This document shows positions 48,319 to 59,539 of a stretch of DNA of 64,000 nt, one piece after another. The notes under the pieces were generated by a model, which worked only from the letters and a program-made list of their open reading frames with translations, made no database searches and was not told where the DNA came from. The position numbers and the translations under genes are program-made. Location: positions 7,973,501 through 8,037,500 of the forward strand of contig NC_065894.1 in assembly GCF_905147045.1 (NCBI RefSeq), written 5' to 3'. Position 1 is the stretch's first letter. Each line of letters begins with the position of its first letter. Source of the DNA: Nymphalis io (taxonomy: Eukaryota > Arthropoda > Insecta > Lepidoptera > Nymphalidae).

Positions 48319-49579
48319 CATACATATTTATACATAGGTACATATAACTCTGATACGAAAAAACATTTAAAATGTCAATAATAGTCATTTCATCTTAGGC
48401 ACACACCGCATTTGAAATTTAAATAACGTAGTCGAAATAAAAAAAAGTGTATTTAAAAATGAAGAATTTTAATTGAGTTTCAGCTTCAACAAGACAGCCG
48501 ACTTCTTAGCTAATTACACTCAAAGCAAACAGCTACTGCGGCATCAATGTGCCACGCGTAACATTCCTTTAAGATTTTATAAGGAGTAAGGACCCAAGGA
48601 ATAAGCTCTTCAAAATGAGACGACGCATTAGCCCAGCAATGCTACATTTACAGGCAAGTATGCAAGTAATTATTACAGAATATCGTGTCGGTCGGTACGA
48701 GTAAATATATCGTATGATAGAGAGAACCAATCTACAGCGTACGTTAATTTTCCTTATAGTGACATCGCTTCACGACACGCGCTGAAAAAGTTTATGAAGC
48801 ATTTTTGCGATTGACAAATTTATTTCGTTTTAAGTGACAAGTATATTACATTTATACATGAATATTTGTCTTTTACTCTTGAATTTCTATGACATCGATA
48901 TTATTACACGACGCCTCTTAAAGCTATTTGCAAATTTTGGTAACACATAAGGGCCTTGTACATTAACAGTTTTTTTATTAAAGTAGAAAATCGAACATAT
49001 TTTCTAGTATTTATAGAAAAATAAAATAAAATATACAAATCTGAAATTTAGTTACATATTAATGACGATTAATAATGTACGTTAAATCATCATTATAACA
49101 TTGAATCGAATTTCTGCAATATTTTAAGTTGTTTTGAGAAATAAAATTAGTCGTACATTTAGTTTAAAATTTTTTTTTCACGTAACTTTTGAAATCAATT
49201 CTATTCATTAAGAAACATAACGAATTGTAAAGTTCTATAAAGTAAAATATCTTCAATTATGCGGGTGTTCACACCCCTACCATTAATATTTTACAGCATT
49301 ACGCAGTAGCTGAATATTAATAATTTGAAATATCAGTGTAGAACAATTTTAGGGAAACCAAGGAAATGCCAGTTACTATAGAGACCAAACAGTTAGGCCA
49401 ATAATGTTTTCCAATTTTCCTGGTTGATGAAAGCCTACCATAGACAAATATGTGATTAATAATATTTTAAAATGTTTTTTGACCAGTTTACATCATTTTT
49501 GACACGTTTTATGCAATATATGTCAAGTCTGTGATATTTTCAAGTTAGTTTTATAGTTTTGTTTAAGTGTCGTTCAAGA
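48319..49579. other. spacer upstream of the Flattop-like gene
   Basis: AT-rich intergenic DNA presumably holding the promoter of the plus-strand gene that starts at 49580. No repeat or additional exon is recognised. Confidence 0.5.
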
Positions 49580-52500
49580 ATGGCTTTTAATTTCGATAGC
49601 GGGCAGGTAAGCAATTTATATACAATAATTTATAGTTAAATGGTTTAATAGGTATATTATATTGATTAATTGATTACTATGCACGCTGCTAGTGAGTATC
49701 CATTTTAACCCTTTTTTAAAACTTGTGGTAATTTTAAGCATTACGTCATATGAACAATTAGCGACGAGGTTTTAATGTATTTAGGCTCCATGATGGTATA
49801 CCATAGCCCACAGCCCATGGTATACCTTCCCAAAACCTTATAAAAACCGGAACATTAATTATTATTAACATTTTAAATAATAAAATAATAGAGATTAGAG
49901 TTAGATAATGGTAAACATTCTTTAGAATATGAAGGTTCAACATTAAAGGAAAATCTAGATTTATCTCGTATCTCGATATCTAGGAATTTCTCGTTTTAAG
50001 TTCGTGCGTCTTTTGCTTCGCATTTGTTTCCCTTCATTAAGGCACATTATTACTTTCAATAGCACGAAGAGATTTAAATACTTTCTAGATGATCGATCTC
50101 AATAAAAATGTCTGATATATAATTTATATAACTATAGAATATTTATGAATCGTTTACTGTAGATACTTAGTCCAATTGATCATCCAGATCTATTTGATTT
50201 AACATCACTAATCCCATATATTTTTTAACACCACTGCACCTGCAACGCCCATTAACGTCCCCCGTCCATTTTCACGACGAACATTTTTTATTTGTGAGCA
50301 AATTGTAATTCCTTTAATCCAACTTAGATACATCCAATTACATAGTAAACATGATTTAACGTTTGGATTTATTTGAAAGTTACACTTATAACTATAAGAA
50401 TAGAGTACCAAATTGGTTAACTCGTTTTTTAGTCAGTAACAATGGAACATTGAAAGGGGCTGATTCTATTTCAAAAAGAATGACTATTTTTCACGCTTTT
50501 GTGTACGGTGTTAATCCATGTTTGACGTTAGTCGGTGGTCTTTAGTTAATAGTTATCATTTATCTCCAATGAATTGTTTTTTATTATTTTTATCAAAACA
50601 CTTTTTTTGGTATAACTGAAATTAAATATTAATAATATAAAATAAGAGAGCATCTACTTAAGTAAGATATATTTAAAATATATTTATAAGTATTATACTA
50701 GGTACTAATACTGCAAATAATCGTAGTCCCGTGCGCTTTTTATGCAAAAGCTGACGCAACTAATATCACAACATGCTTTGTTTGTAATTGTGTATAAAAA
50801 ACCGCAACAGAATATCTTTGTTACATAAGTCACAAAAAATAACGGTAAATTAAATAGTTGGTTTAAGCTTCTCTCGTAAAATAAAATTTTTGTTTGGACT
50901 TTGCAATTTTGACCAATAATTTCGGTTTTATGACATTTAATGACACAGTAAATATTAAATTTATGATTTAAATCTATAGAGCTAAAATAGTAAAGTATTC
51001 GTGTGAGGTCGGAGCTGTTATTTAGTCTACGCATATATTCGTCATAACATTACTTTCTTGGAGTCGGTTACAAGTCAGATCGCGTGATTTATGTCCGGAA
51101 ATGATTTCGTGACATGACCGAGCTCTTGCCTCGAAACTCGAGTGCAAATATTTTTCTAGACGACCTCCAAGCGACGAAAATAGTTTGACGATTGTACTCA
51201 TAAATTAGTATGTCAAATGGGTATCATGTAAAATATTTTGGAAAGATTATATAAAGTAGGCTTTTTTAAAACGGTTCATTTAGCTTGCCCTGTTTGTTGG
51301 TTCATTTTCTTCTTTAAACTAATAATTCTCCCTTAATGTATCTTCCCATTACTTTGATTGAGTTAAGTTTAGTAGTATGAAATGTGTCTACCTGTTTTTA
51401 GGAAGGTATAAAGTATATTAATAAATGTATTTAATGTCAATAAAGCTATATCTTAAAATTTATTTTAGAAGCTGTGCCCGCGGTTCTACCCGCGTATAAC
51501 TTAAAGAAATCACTGGAGCAGATATATATTTCAGTATATACAACATTTTCAGTTTTATTTTCGTGGTATATTGATATTTATTGGTTTTCGCCGCACCTGG
51601 AACTATATAGGGCAACATACAATTGGCCATGAGAAATACAACATTCCCTTAAATATATTCCGACATACTTTAATGTATTTGCCTGTGCTCATTTATTGTG
51701 ACTGCAAATGATAACTTCATAGGAAAGTGTCTCCTTTTGAAACTGAAAGTTAAATTTGTGTATTAAAAAAAATATGTATCGACTAACCGACTAAGTATAA
51801 ATTTAACAAAACAACAAGAAAAAAATATTTGCGGCAATGAAATGAAATACCTACCTAACCTATAAACATCAACTTACAACGCTATTTAACTTTATTTTAT
51901 TAACTTTAACTTATCTCGCAAGGATTAAAATGAAATCTTGCATAAATTTTGTTAAGAAACATTAATTACTTGTTCAGAACAAATTATTTTAATTACTTTT
52001 GAATAAGACAAGTGTCGCAGTCGCTTAAGTGCTGAATATTGGGCTAAAACTGTTGTCATATTTGTTAAACTTAATGTTCATTCTGTTTTCAATTACAAGA
52101 CATAGTACGAATCACTTTAATTTTATGGAAATTCTTCATTTATTAAAATAAAAACTTAATAGTCGTAGTTGTAGTTAGTTTTCACTTAGTTTCTTTTCAC
52201 TTTCTTTCTATAGTTTAATTAGTGTAATTTTTACTACATATGATACTGCAGTGTCAAGGTAACAAAGGTGTGGGAGTTTGGAGGTATAAATAGAGTAAGT
52301 AATTTAAGCCTTTTAGCTGATTAAGTCTACTTAGGTTCATGGTCTCTCTGTGACCTTAACGTGACCATCTTTGCTATTAGAAGAATTTAATCGTAGTTTA
52401 AAACAAAGTAATTACGTATTCATGACTCTAAGGTTACAAATTCCTAACTTATCTATTTGTGGACTTGCACTTAAATAATGTCAAAGTTATAGTTGAAAAA

Positions 52501-55500
52501 AGTCAGAGCATATTGTCGACAAAGTATCATTAACGAATAATTTATTTATAACATTGTTTTTTTACGAAAACTATCTAAATGTTATGTGCCTATTGTCTAC
52601 AATTCCGATATCGATTTCTGATATCGACTGGAGATTTGATGTAAATAGGCCGAAAATGGTTTTGCACAAAAAAGGGATCAAATTTAGAAAAATGAAAAAT
52701 GGGTTAATAAAACTAGCAACCATACGTGTAACGTGATACTACTAATACTAGTATTAAATTAAATTTGCCTCATTGGTGTATTAGCTAACTTATAAGACTG
52801 CAGATCCTGAGGTTCTTCGTGTCGGCTTAAAAATAATTCAGAAGAGTCAACATTGCTTATCCTTTTGTTTTCTCGCTGTGGAAACCTTCAGAAAGGTACC
52901 CGGGTCCCATGGGGGTGGAACCGAGTTATGTGGGATTCTTACCCACTACCACTGCGATGGCCGTCCTCAGCACGGATCGGAGAGGCTGCGGGATCGTGTT
53001 GATATAACGCATCCGCGGCCTCTTCTGCTGGGCTCCGTTCCTGGCTTGGCGGAGCTCTCCTCAGGGGGAATGGAATGGTGGTGAAGGTAATCTCGCTCGG
53101 GGGGAGCGAGATTACCGTACGCACTCCTAGCTAGTGCGTACGGTAGCGCGAAGCCATCCGTCCTCCTCAGGGCCGTCTGAAATAAGACACGCGAGGCCCC
53201 CACCTCACGCATAACATTGCCTATCTAGGACAACACGTAAAAATCATTGATGCAGGATCAACTTTCTAAGGTCGGAATGCCGTCCCATCGCATTGTGAAA
53301 ATGAGAGAGTAAACAGTGTACCTGTGCTAGCATATACACTTGAGAACCACAATATCTCTTGCGCAGTTGACTGTACTCCGTTGTAAATGGCCACCGTTAC
53401 TGAAAGCGATAATCGGTATTAAGTAATGATGATGTACATCATCATCATTAAAGTGAGCCAGTGTAATTACAGGCACAAGGAGCATAAAATCTTAGTTCCC
53501 AAGGTTAGTGGCGCATTGGTATGTAATGTATAAGCGATGGTTGTCATTTCTTACAATACCAATGTCTAAAGGCATTGGTGACCACTTACCAACAGGTGGC
53601 CCATACGCTCCTCCACCTTCCTATTCTATATAAAAAAAAACGAATATTTGTATTCTACATATTCATAAAATATTATTCATTATATACACAAGGGTGGGAC
53701 AAGATAATTCTAAATTATTGCGGCAATTAAATTGAGGCAAATCTCCGAGTGACATATACGGGGTAAATAATAATTTGCAACCCTTTGTTGAGAAAAGGGA
53801 TGATGATTATGACGCCTCACATAGCGGAGCGTGCATTGACACCTGCTCAATGTGACTGGTCACGTGTGACACGCTATTATTTTTTTAATCTGTAATTTTG
53901 TGTAGCAACTTTGCATCTGTAGGTGTTAATGATGTATTAATTTAATTTTAGATTTGATAGTATCTTAATTATTTTATATTTTATCGGTCTTATCAATGTA
54001 AATTATTTGGCAAATAATGGCCACCTGAATCATTTCTTAATATATTTTATAATGTTTATTACATGGTTACATTTTTGGTATTTTAGTTTTTGCCAGAAAC
54101 TTACTACATTATTTTTAAAGAAGACACATTACTCCTAAAATCAGCTATTTGTAATTTTGAATCTTATGATTTGTATTTTTTGTTGATTAAAATTTAATAT
54201 GAATGGCGGTGGCACGTGCGTCACGCCGCTCGCGGTCGCGTGTCTCCCTTCATCGGGTAGTCAAAAGTTGTATCAACTATTTATGGCTTGCAGAATTATT
54301 TACTATACATATACGGTAGCAAATGTTTTCTTTGGTATAAAATGTCACCAAATTTCAGAATATGACAAGTAGATGTGAATATGGCTTTTAGCGAATTTAT
54401 TGGCTTTTTGTTCCGGTTCTTAGACGTTGTCAAATGAAAAGATTTTGTGATAGTTTAGCATTATTTTTAATATTCAGAATATCAGAAATAGTTTGAGGTA
54501 GGTAGTATCTAGTAGTAGGCAGATCTATGTGTCTAGTAGGTAGTATCTAGTAGTAGGCAGATCTATGTGTCCAAATTATGAATTATATGACAACCAGAAA
54601 AATAAATCGACATTTTATGTAAACAAACCGATAAAAAATCATCTCAATCAACGAAATATCTTACTTTCAGTTCAACAAAGAGTCAACTCCGAAAAGGCTT
54701 GGTAACTGGCAAGTACCACGTTGGGCGCCAACTCGAGCTCGTCCAGTGGAAATGCGGCCAAATCCAAAACCAATATGTGATATAAACGGTCGCTTCTTAC
54801 CCGGAGCGCCGCGTGGAACCTCAAGATGCTTTGGACACTACACTGGAACGTGGGATTTACCTCGGAAGATAACAAGGAAAGTCGGTAATGATATAAAAAA
54901 ATATTTTACTAATATACTAACAGACGCCTAAAAAATTATATACTTTAGGTACGTGAAATATAGACAACATAAAATTATGTAACTAAGGTGACTATAATCC
55001 GGATATATAGTTTCAATTATTTTTATTTACATTGCGCGGTTTAAATCAATTAATGTACATCTACTCCATAAATCGTTATTGTGCCTTTCTTTGGTCGTAT
55101 AATTTCGACGTTTTATATGTTAACAAAGATACTTCCTCGTTCGATTTTATATTACGTGTTACGAAGTAGTTTGCTTTTTGTAGATGTTTGTCGACCAGAA
55201 ACATATACCAGGAGTACACAAATCGGTTCTTTTGTTTATACCTATTTTGCACGCAAATCGTAAACGATTTTACGTTATGTTTTTTTTTAGAAATTGTCGT
55301 GTAAATTTATTATTCTTTATTTTCAGCTGAAGATTTAACGAAGGAACCACCGGCGGGAAGATTCCCAGATTGGCTGAATCTTCGTGTACAAAGACAAAAG
55401 TCACTGGTTTCGGCGCCAACACGCCTGCGCGCAGAAAAACGCGGTAAAGCGGAGAAGGAGCAGTCGCCAGATGATCAGACATTCATAGTAAGTTAGAGAA

Positions 55501-57192
55501 GTTAAACGTGACATTGTGTAATTATTCTTAAACGACATTGTTGTAAAAGAAAAAATCATTTTATGCATCCAGTATAATAAACGTTTTATAATTTGTAAGT
55601 GTAATAATAGGTAATTTCGTTTTTTTTATTATAAATAACAATTCTTTTCTTAATCCACTTACACACGTAGGTAATCTACAATTAACTACTTAACTAAAAC
55701 GAAAGAATATGTAAACTTAGTTATTTTAAAGTTTTGTTAGGCTTTTTTTTAATGTTGTAGCGGTAAACTTCGCTTCTTGAGGTTTCGCGATAAATATGTA
55801 ATTATTTATCAAATTTATAACTCTTACTTTGATTTTATTCACTGCCATAGCTTTCGTTGTGCATCATTCATCATATCATTGTCATTAGTAGTTTTTTATA
55901 GTTAATGTTATTAGCAGATGTTATCGTAAAACAATGATTTCTTTTCAACAAACATTTTCCTATAGCTTTCAATTTCCAAATACTTTCATATTTCCTCATC
56001 GATCGTCATTCAGCTTTTGCGTGGATAGGTATAGTAATAATTTAAAAAATCAGTTAAAGAATTAAATAATAAAATATAGCAAAGTACATTATTATTATAT
56101 TATTAGAACAATATTTAATAAATAAAACATTAAATATTATTATCAATAGTAATGTACTTCAATGTTAATTAAATTACTTTATATATTAAAATTATCTTAT
56201 TATATTCTTTATATCAAAGGTTAAAATTAAATTTAGCTATTTATCACTGTCTATGTATCGTAATTGGGAAAAAAAATTTAAAAACCGATAAAAAAAAATG
56301 TTTAAGTAACTCCTTACTTTGAGAAATGTGTTAAAAAGTGGTTATTACGCTTACAATTTAAAACTGTAAGCTATTAGTTTTATGTTTTGTCTGCAGCACA
56401 CCTGCGTTTTAGACAGATAATTTTGACTAAAGATAATTATTGGTCGTGATAACGAATTATTACGAATAATTTATGTTTCGGTAATAATATAGCTTGCTTG
56501 ATCATTTATGTGAAGTATTTTGTTGCTAAGGCCCTTCTGTCCGTAATCACATCGGTCATTAACATATAATAATAAGATAATAATTCTACATACTAAATCA
56601 ATTCATTTTAAATTACCGCATGAAGCGCCGCCGCTAATGAGTTTGACTGCCATTAGTCCAGCTTATAAGGCCGCAGACCTTAGAAGCCTAATAAAAAAAC
56701 CTCAACCTAATAAGAAAAGGTTTTAAATTCTTATTAGCAGTCCGAAGTCTGAAAGTTATTCTTCCGTGCTCTTCCGACTTCCTGAGTCGAGATGGAGTAG
56801 TGGTTAGAACGCGAGAATTTTAACCGATGATCGTAAGTTCAAACCCGTGCAAAAACCACTGAATTTTACTGTATTTGTTTATAATTCATCTTGTGCTGGA
56901 CGGTGAAGGAAAACATCGTGAGGAAACCTACATGTGTCTAGTTTCATTGAAATTCTGCCACATATGTATTCGGATTTCGTATTTCTATGTTGTATAAAAT
57001 TATTATTACTATACGAAATGCATCGTTCATTCATACCAGATTACAAGACCAATTTCATTTAAAAAATTTTTTAAATAAGTATATCGTTATTATTTTCAAA
57101 TAAAAATTTTTATACAGTTTTTTATTTTATTTCAGCCAAATCAATGCCCATTTCACAAACATAAATTAAAAAAGGGAAAGAAGAAACAATAA
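49580..57192 (+). CDS. CFAP126: Flattop (CFAP126)-like axonemal protein, four exons
   Basis: A 152-residue protein assembled from exons 49580-49606, 54671-54884, 55327-55487 and 57136-57192 (introns phase 0, 1, 0; every donor is GT, every acceptor TTTCAG or ATTTCAG). It begins MAFNFDSGQ|FNKESTPKRLGNW. The centre, GRFLPGAPRG...FGHYTGTWDLPRK (residues 49-75), matches the Flattop hallmark GHLLPS-P-...GSFMGTW-MP-K. The tail is basic (KHKLKKGKKKQ). In vertebrates Flattop acts at basal bodies and as a microtubule-associated protein of ciliary and sperm axonemes; in a moth the likely setting is sperm flagella. Intron 1 (5.1 kb) is full of repeats. The length is slightly below that of vertebrate Flattop. 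The short last exon may alternate with the long frame starting near 57272. Confidence 0.82.
51476..51760 (+). repeat. dispersed repeat family E, decayed
   Basis: Starts 'gctgtgcccgcggttctacc' and 'cgcgtataactt', and continues with 'tatagggcaacatacaattggc'. These words are typical of a widespread lepidopteran element whose copies start with a Cys/Gly-codon-like 'cccgcgg...cccgcg' motif. Heavily mutated. Confidence 0.5.
52870..53220. mobile_element. GC-rich transposon-like block with double hairpin
   Basis: An abrupt GC-rich island in an AT-rich intron, reading 'gaaaggtacccgggtcccat', 'ctcagcacggatcggagagg' and 'cctcttctgctgggctccg'. Several frames of 60-81 codons on both strands have no motif. 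The right part carries two overlapping perfect stems (53086-53144). This is most simply a fragment of an uncharacterised mobile element; the class is unknown. Confidence 0.5.
53086..53144. repeat. overlapping pair of perfect GC-rich hairpins
   Basis: Stem 1 pairs ggtaatctcgctc (53086-53098) with 53104-53116 around loop GGGGG. Stem 2 pairs accgtacgcact (53114-53125) with 53133-53144 around loop CCTAGCT. They share three bases (53114-53116), so both cannot be fully formed at once. No run of T follows. Confidence 0.9.
53255..53430 (-). repeat. dispersed repeat family C, reverse orientation
   Basis: Words 'atgccgtcccatcgcattgt', 'gagagagtaaacagtgtacc', 'atctcttgcgcagttgactg' and 'taaatggccaccg' match, in reverse, the 15480 copy and the related 47015 copy. 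Confidence 0.6.
53453..53640 (+). mobile_element. SINE-like repeat (family A), 5'-truncated
   Basis: Begins abruptly at 'gtgagccagtgtaattacag' and follows the family to 'ttcctattctatat' plus an A-run. It contains a small insertion after 'gcgcattgg'. It is directly preceded by a 'gatgtacatcatcatcatta' simple tract. Confidence 0.88.
54498..54572. repeat. 38-bp tandem duplication
   Basis: The unit starting gtaggtagtatctagtagta at 54498 is repeated from 54536 with no visible mismatch, ending near 54571. It lies about 100 bp before the exon-2 acceptor of the Flattop-like gene. Identity implies a recent event. Confidence 0.93.
55488..57135. other. third intron of the Flattop-like gene
   Basis: AT-rich, with a GTAAGT donor and a TTTCAG acceptor. 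It holds a family-B SINE at 56788-56972. No extra exon is recognised with confidence. Confidence 0.7.
56788..56972 (+). mobile_element. tRNA-headed SINE (family B), head and body
   Basis: Has the A-box-like 'gagatggagtagtggttaga', then 'acgcgagaattttaaccgat', the B-box-like 'gttcaaacccg', and the body 'tttataattcatcttgtgct', 'ggtgaaggaaaacatcgtga' and 'cattgaaattctgccacat'. It is truncated at the 3' end. This sense-strand copy lies in the Flattop-like gene's last intron. Confidence 0.85.
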
Positions 57193-57271
57193 AAAAAAAT
57201 ATCAATCCGTGAGCAATCTAAATATTGAGTATACTTAATTTTTTAAATTATTGCATGTCTGTACTAAAAAG

Positions 57272-58918
57272 GACCAGGACTCAGAGGAAACAAAGAAACA
57301 TTCAGGTAAGGATTTGAATCTAGATCACGATAACGACAATAAAGAGGACAATAACAATCCCTTAGATTTGATTGCAACCAAAGAACCAGTCGACTGTAAT
57401 GGTCATGGACCTTACATACCAGGATCTAAAACCGATATAGACAAACGACATGAGAATTACGACCTTTTAGTAAAAAACGCTGTTGAACAACTGCATGGGC
57501 CACAAGAAGATCCAACTGACCAGTTTTGGCGAAAAGTAGCAGAAAAGGCTACGAAAGATGACAAAAATCGTGATAATATGAAATATAATAAAAAAAGTGG
57601 AACACCGAAATTGCCATACGTGAATGTTACACAGAATTTTCAATTTGCTAAGAAAATGCATGCAGGTAATTTAGAACACGAACCATTACCCGATACTTTG
57701 GGATATCGTAATATGACTAAGGTGGGAGAACATAGAGATTCGGATGTCGTCGTGAAGCCTTATGCTATAGGTTGGAAAGGTTACGGTGCATCAGGGCCAA
57801 CATGCTGCACAAAAATGCGCGTTCATCGACCTAAAACCTGTGATCCGAAAAAAAATGACGGTGGCGCTGATGAACATAAACAGCGCCCAGCAACATCTGC
57901 TTTGGATTTAGGAGCTGAGTACAAGAAACCCATGTCTTTAATGGATTTGGCGATTTGTTGGGATTTTAAGGCAGATGATCCAAAGAGGGAACCCAGACCA
58001 CCAAAACACATCGACGGCTCGAATGGGTCGCAGGCGCCGGCCGTTTTTACAGTGGTAAACACACCTAAGGAAGAAGTAAGTGAAACAGTATTAGCACACG
58101 CATACCCTATCTTTAATGAAAACCAAAACTTGGATAATGTGGGACGTCATAGTGTACCACATTTTGAAAAAGATATGACTAAAGACAAACGGAAGGAATC
58201 TTGTGATGTGCAGTATTGTCCACAGCATAATCAAAGCGAAAGAAGTGTAAAATCTCGCTCGTCAAGTAGAAAAAGTTCTATTCAATCTGGTGGAAAACCA
58301 CAATGTGATGGCATTAATGGGTGTGGTACTCTTACCGATACTAGTCAAAATTTAAACCGTGAAAATTCAAAACCGGAAATAAAGCACACAAAAGAAGCTT
58401 GGAATACTGATAAGAGTAAAAATTCTAAATATGATATAAATCGTAATCGTCATAGCTTGGAGTCTTATGAAAAAACACCTCTGGCCCAGGGGAAATTACA
58501 CCAAAGTTCACCAAAGGAATCCGAGACGTCGAAACATTCTCCCAAAGAGTCATCTAAAAATAGTGAAACTACTAACACAAATGCCAAACATAAGCATTGT
58601 TTTTCCTGTAACGGGGTAAAAGTGCTAGAAGAAAGGAAACAAAAAGATGATTATAAATTCGCGTTTAAAGCAGGTAACCCAAATTCCGTTCAAAGCACTA
58701 GCTCTAATGACTCGAAGGAATTGAAGATACCGAAGATGCGTCATCCATATACAAAAAAGTCATATACTATTCCTACTTTAGCTCCCCCCTTTAGTATTTG
58801 GCGAGACGCCAACGCTACAGGATATCCAGAACATTGGAGACTGGCAAGTGTATACCAACACGCATACAAACCACCTGAACAACGAAGGAAACCTCTTATC
58901 GAAAGTGTTTATCAATAA
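57272..58918 (+). CDS. uncharacterised protein, 3' exon lacking its own start
   Basis: A 548-residue open frame that is clearly coding but has no in-frame ATG until about residue 103 (57578), so its start must come from an upstream exon. An AG at 57270-57271 would give phase 0, the same phase in which Flattop exon 3 ends, but the site lacks a pyrimidine tract. Visible parts: an acidic/Asn-rich start; PYVNVTQNFQFAKKMHAGNL (about 118-137); PYAIGWKGYGASGPTCCTKM (about 165-184); a Ser/Lys-rich disordered middle (RSVKSRSSSRKSS); and a compact C-terminus, FSIWRDANATGYPEHWRLAS followed by VYQHAYKPPEQRRKPL. The short Pro/Tyr/Trp-rich tail resembles axonemal microtubule-inner proteins, which would fit the neighbour, but I cannot name a family. 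A polyA signal AATAAA lies at 59123-59128. Confidence 0.7.
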   Translation, partial: DQDSEETKKHSGKDLNLDHDNDNKEDNNNPLDLIATKEPVDCNGHGPYIPGSKTDIDKRHENYDLLVKNAVEQLHGPQEDPTDQFWRKVAEKATKDDKNRDNMKYNKKSGTPKLPYVNVTQNFQFAKKMHAGNLEHEPLPDTLGYRNMTKVGEHRDSDVVVKPYAIGWKGYGASGPTCCTKMRVHRPKTCDPKKNDGGADEHKQRPATSALDLGAEYKKPMSLMDLAICWDFKADDPKREPRPPKHIDGSNGSQAPAVFTVVNTPKEEVSETVLAHAYPIFNENQNLDNVGRHSVPHFEKDMTKDKRKESCDVQYCPQHNQSERSVKSRSSSRKSSIQSGGKPQCDGINGCGTLTDTSQNLNRENSKPEIKHTKEAWNTDKSKNSKYDINRNRHSLESYEKTPLAQGKLHQSSPKESETSKHSPKESSKNSETTNTNAKHKHCFSCNGVKVLEERKQKDDYKFAFKAGNPNSVQSTSSNDSKELKIPKMRHPYTKKSYTIPTLAPPFSIWRDANATGYPEHWRLASVYQHAYKPPEQRRKPLIESVYQ

Positions 58919-59539
58919 AAATATTTGAATGAATACAAAATTGCGTACCAAGCTTGTGATTGAGTGCAATAATTAAAATATAAATATTCCATTGACTAAT
59001 TATTTTTATTATTTAAGACGTTAAACACCTGCGTTCTTATCTGACGATGTTGATTCACTTTTTATCAGTTCCGTAATCTAGACCATACGTTGAAAAGTAA
59101 ATCAAATAATATTAACTTTAAAAATAAATCAATAATTTAAAAAAAATATATATATAATAGACTGTCTAGCTATCACAAAACCAGTCCCAAAGCCTATGAA
59201 AAATATCATTCGAGATTTGTATTATTTACATAAGCTTATTTGTATACTTTAAAAAACGAAATAATATTTTACTCTCACACAAATAATGTTTTTACTCTCA
59301 CCTTTTTCATTCTTTGTAAGGATAGGAAACATATAATACATGTTTCCAATTCAAAATAGTTTCTAGATTCCACTATGAAATGCATCAAGCTGATCGACAT
59401 TACATATTCAAAAGTAACAAATTTTAGTAAGTTTTAATGACAGTACAAAAATAAAATTAAGAGTATATATATATAGAGCTTTAATTAATATTAAATACTT
59501 AAACTATACAAAAATTATAATATTTTATGGTAACATTGA
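58919..59539. other. convergent intergenic spacer
   Basis: AT-rich 3' flanks of the plus-strand frame ending at 58918 and of SMG9 ending at 59540 on the minus strand. It contains AATAAA at 59123-59128 (+). No gene is seen. Confidence 0.6.

Larger units (their letters stand above)
49607..54670. other. first intron of the Flattop-like gene, repeat-rich
   Basis: 5,064 bp with GTAAGC donor and TTTCAG acceptor. It contains a family-E repeat (51476-51760), a GC-rich block with double hairpin (52870-53220), family-C and family-A repeats (53255-53640), a MITE-like patch (about 53805-53880) and a 38-bp tandem duplication (54498-54572). The small frames inside it are not genes. Confidence 0.75.

Noticed and set aside
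54672..54875. 67-codon minus-strand frame over Flattop exon 2
   Set aside because: Antisense shadow of an exon supported by splice sites and family motif.
56800..56860. tRNA-like A and B boxes
   Set aside because: They belong to the head of a family-B SINE; no acceptor stem or complete cloverleaf can be formed.
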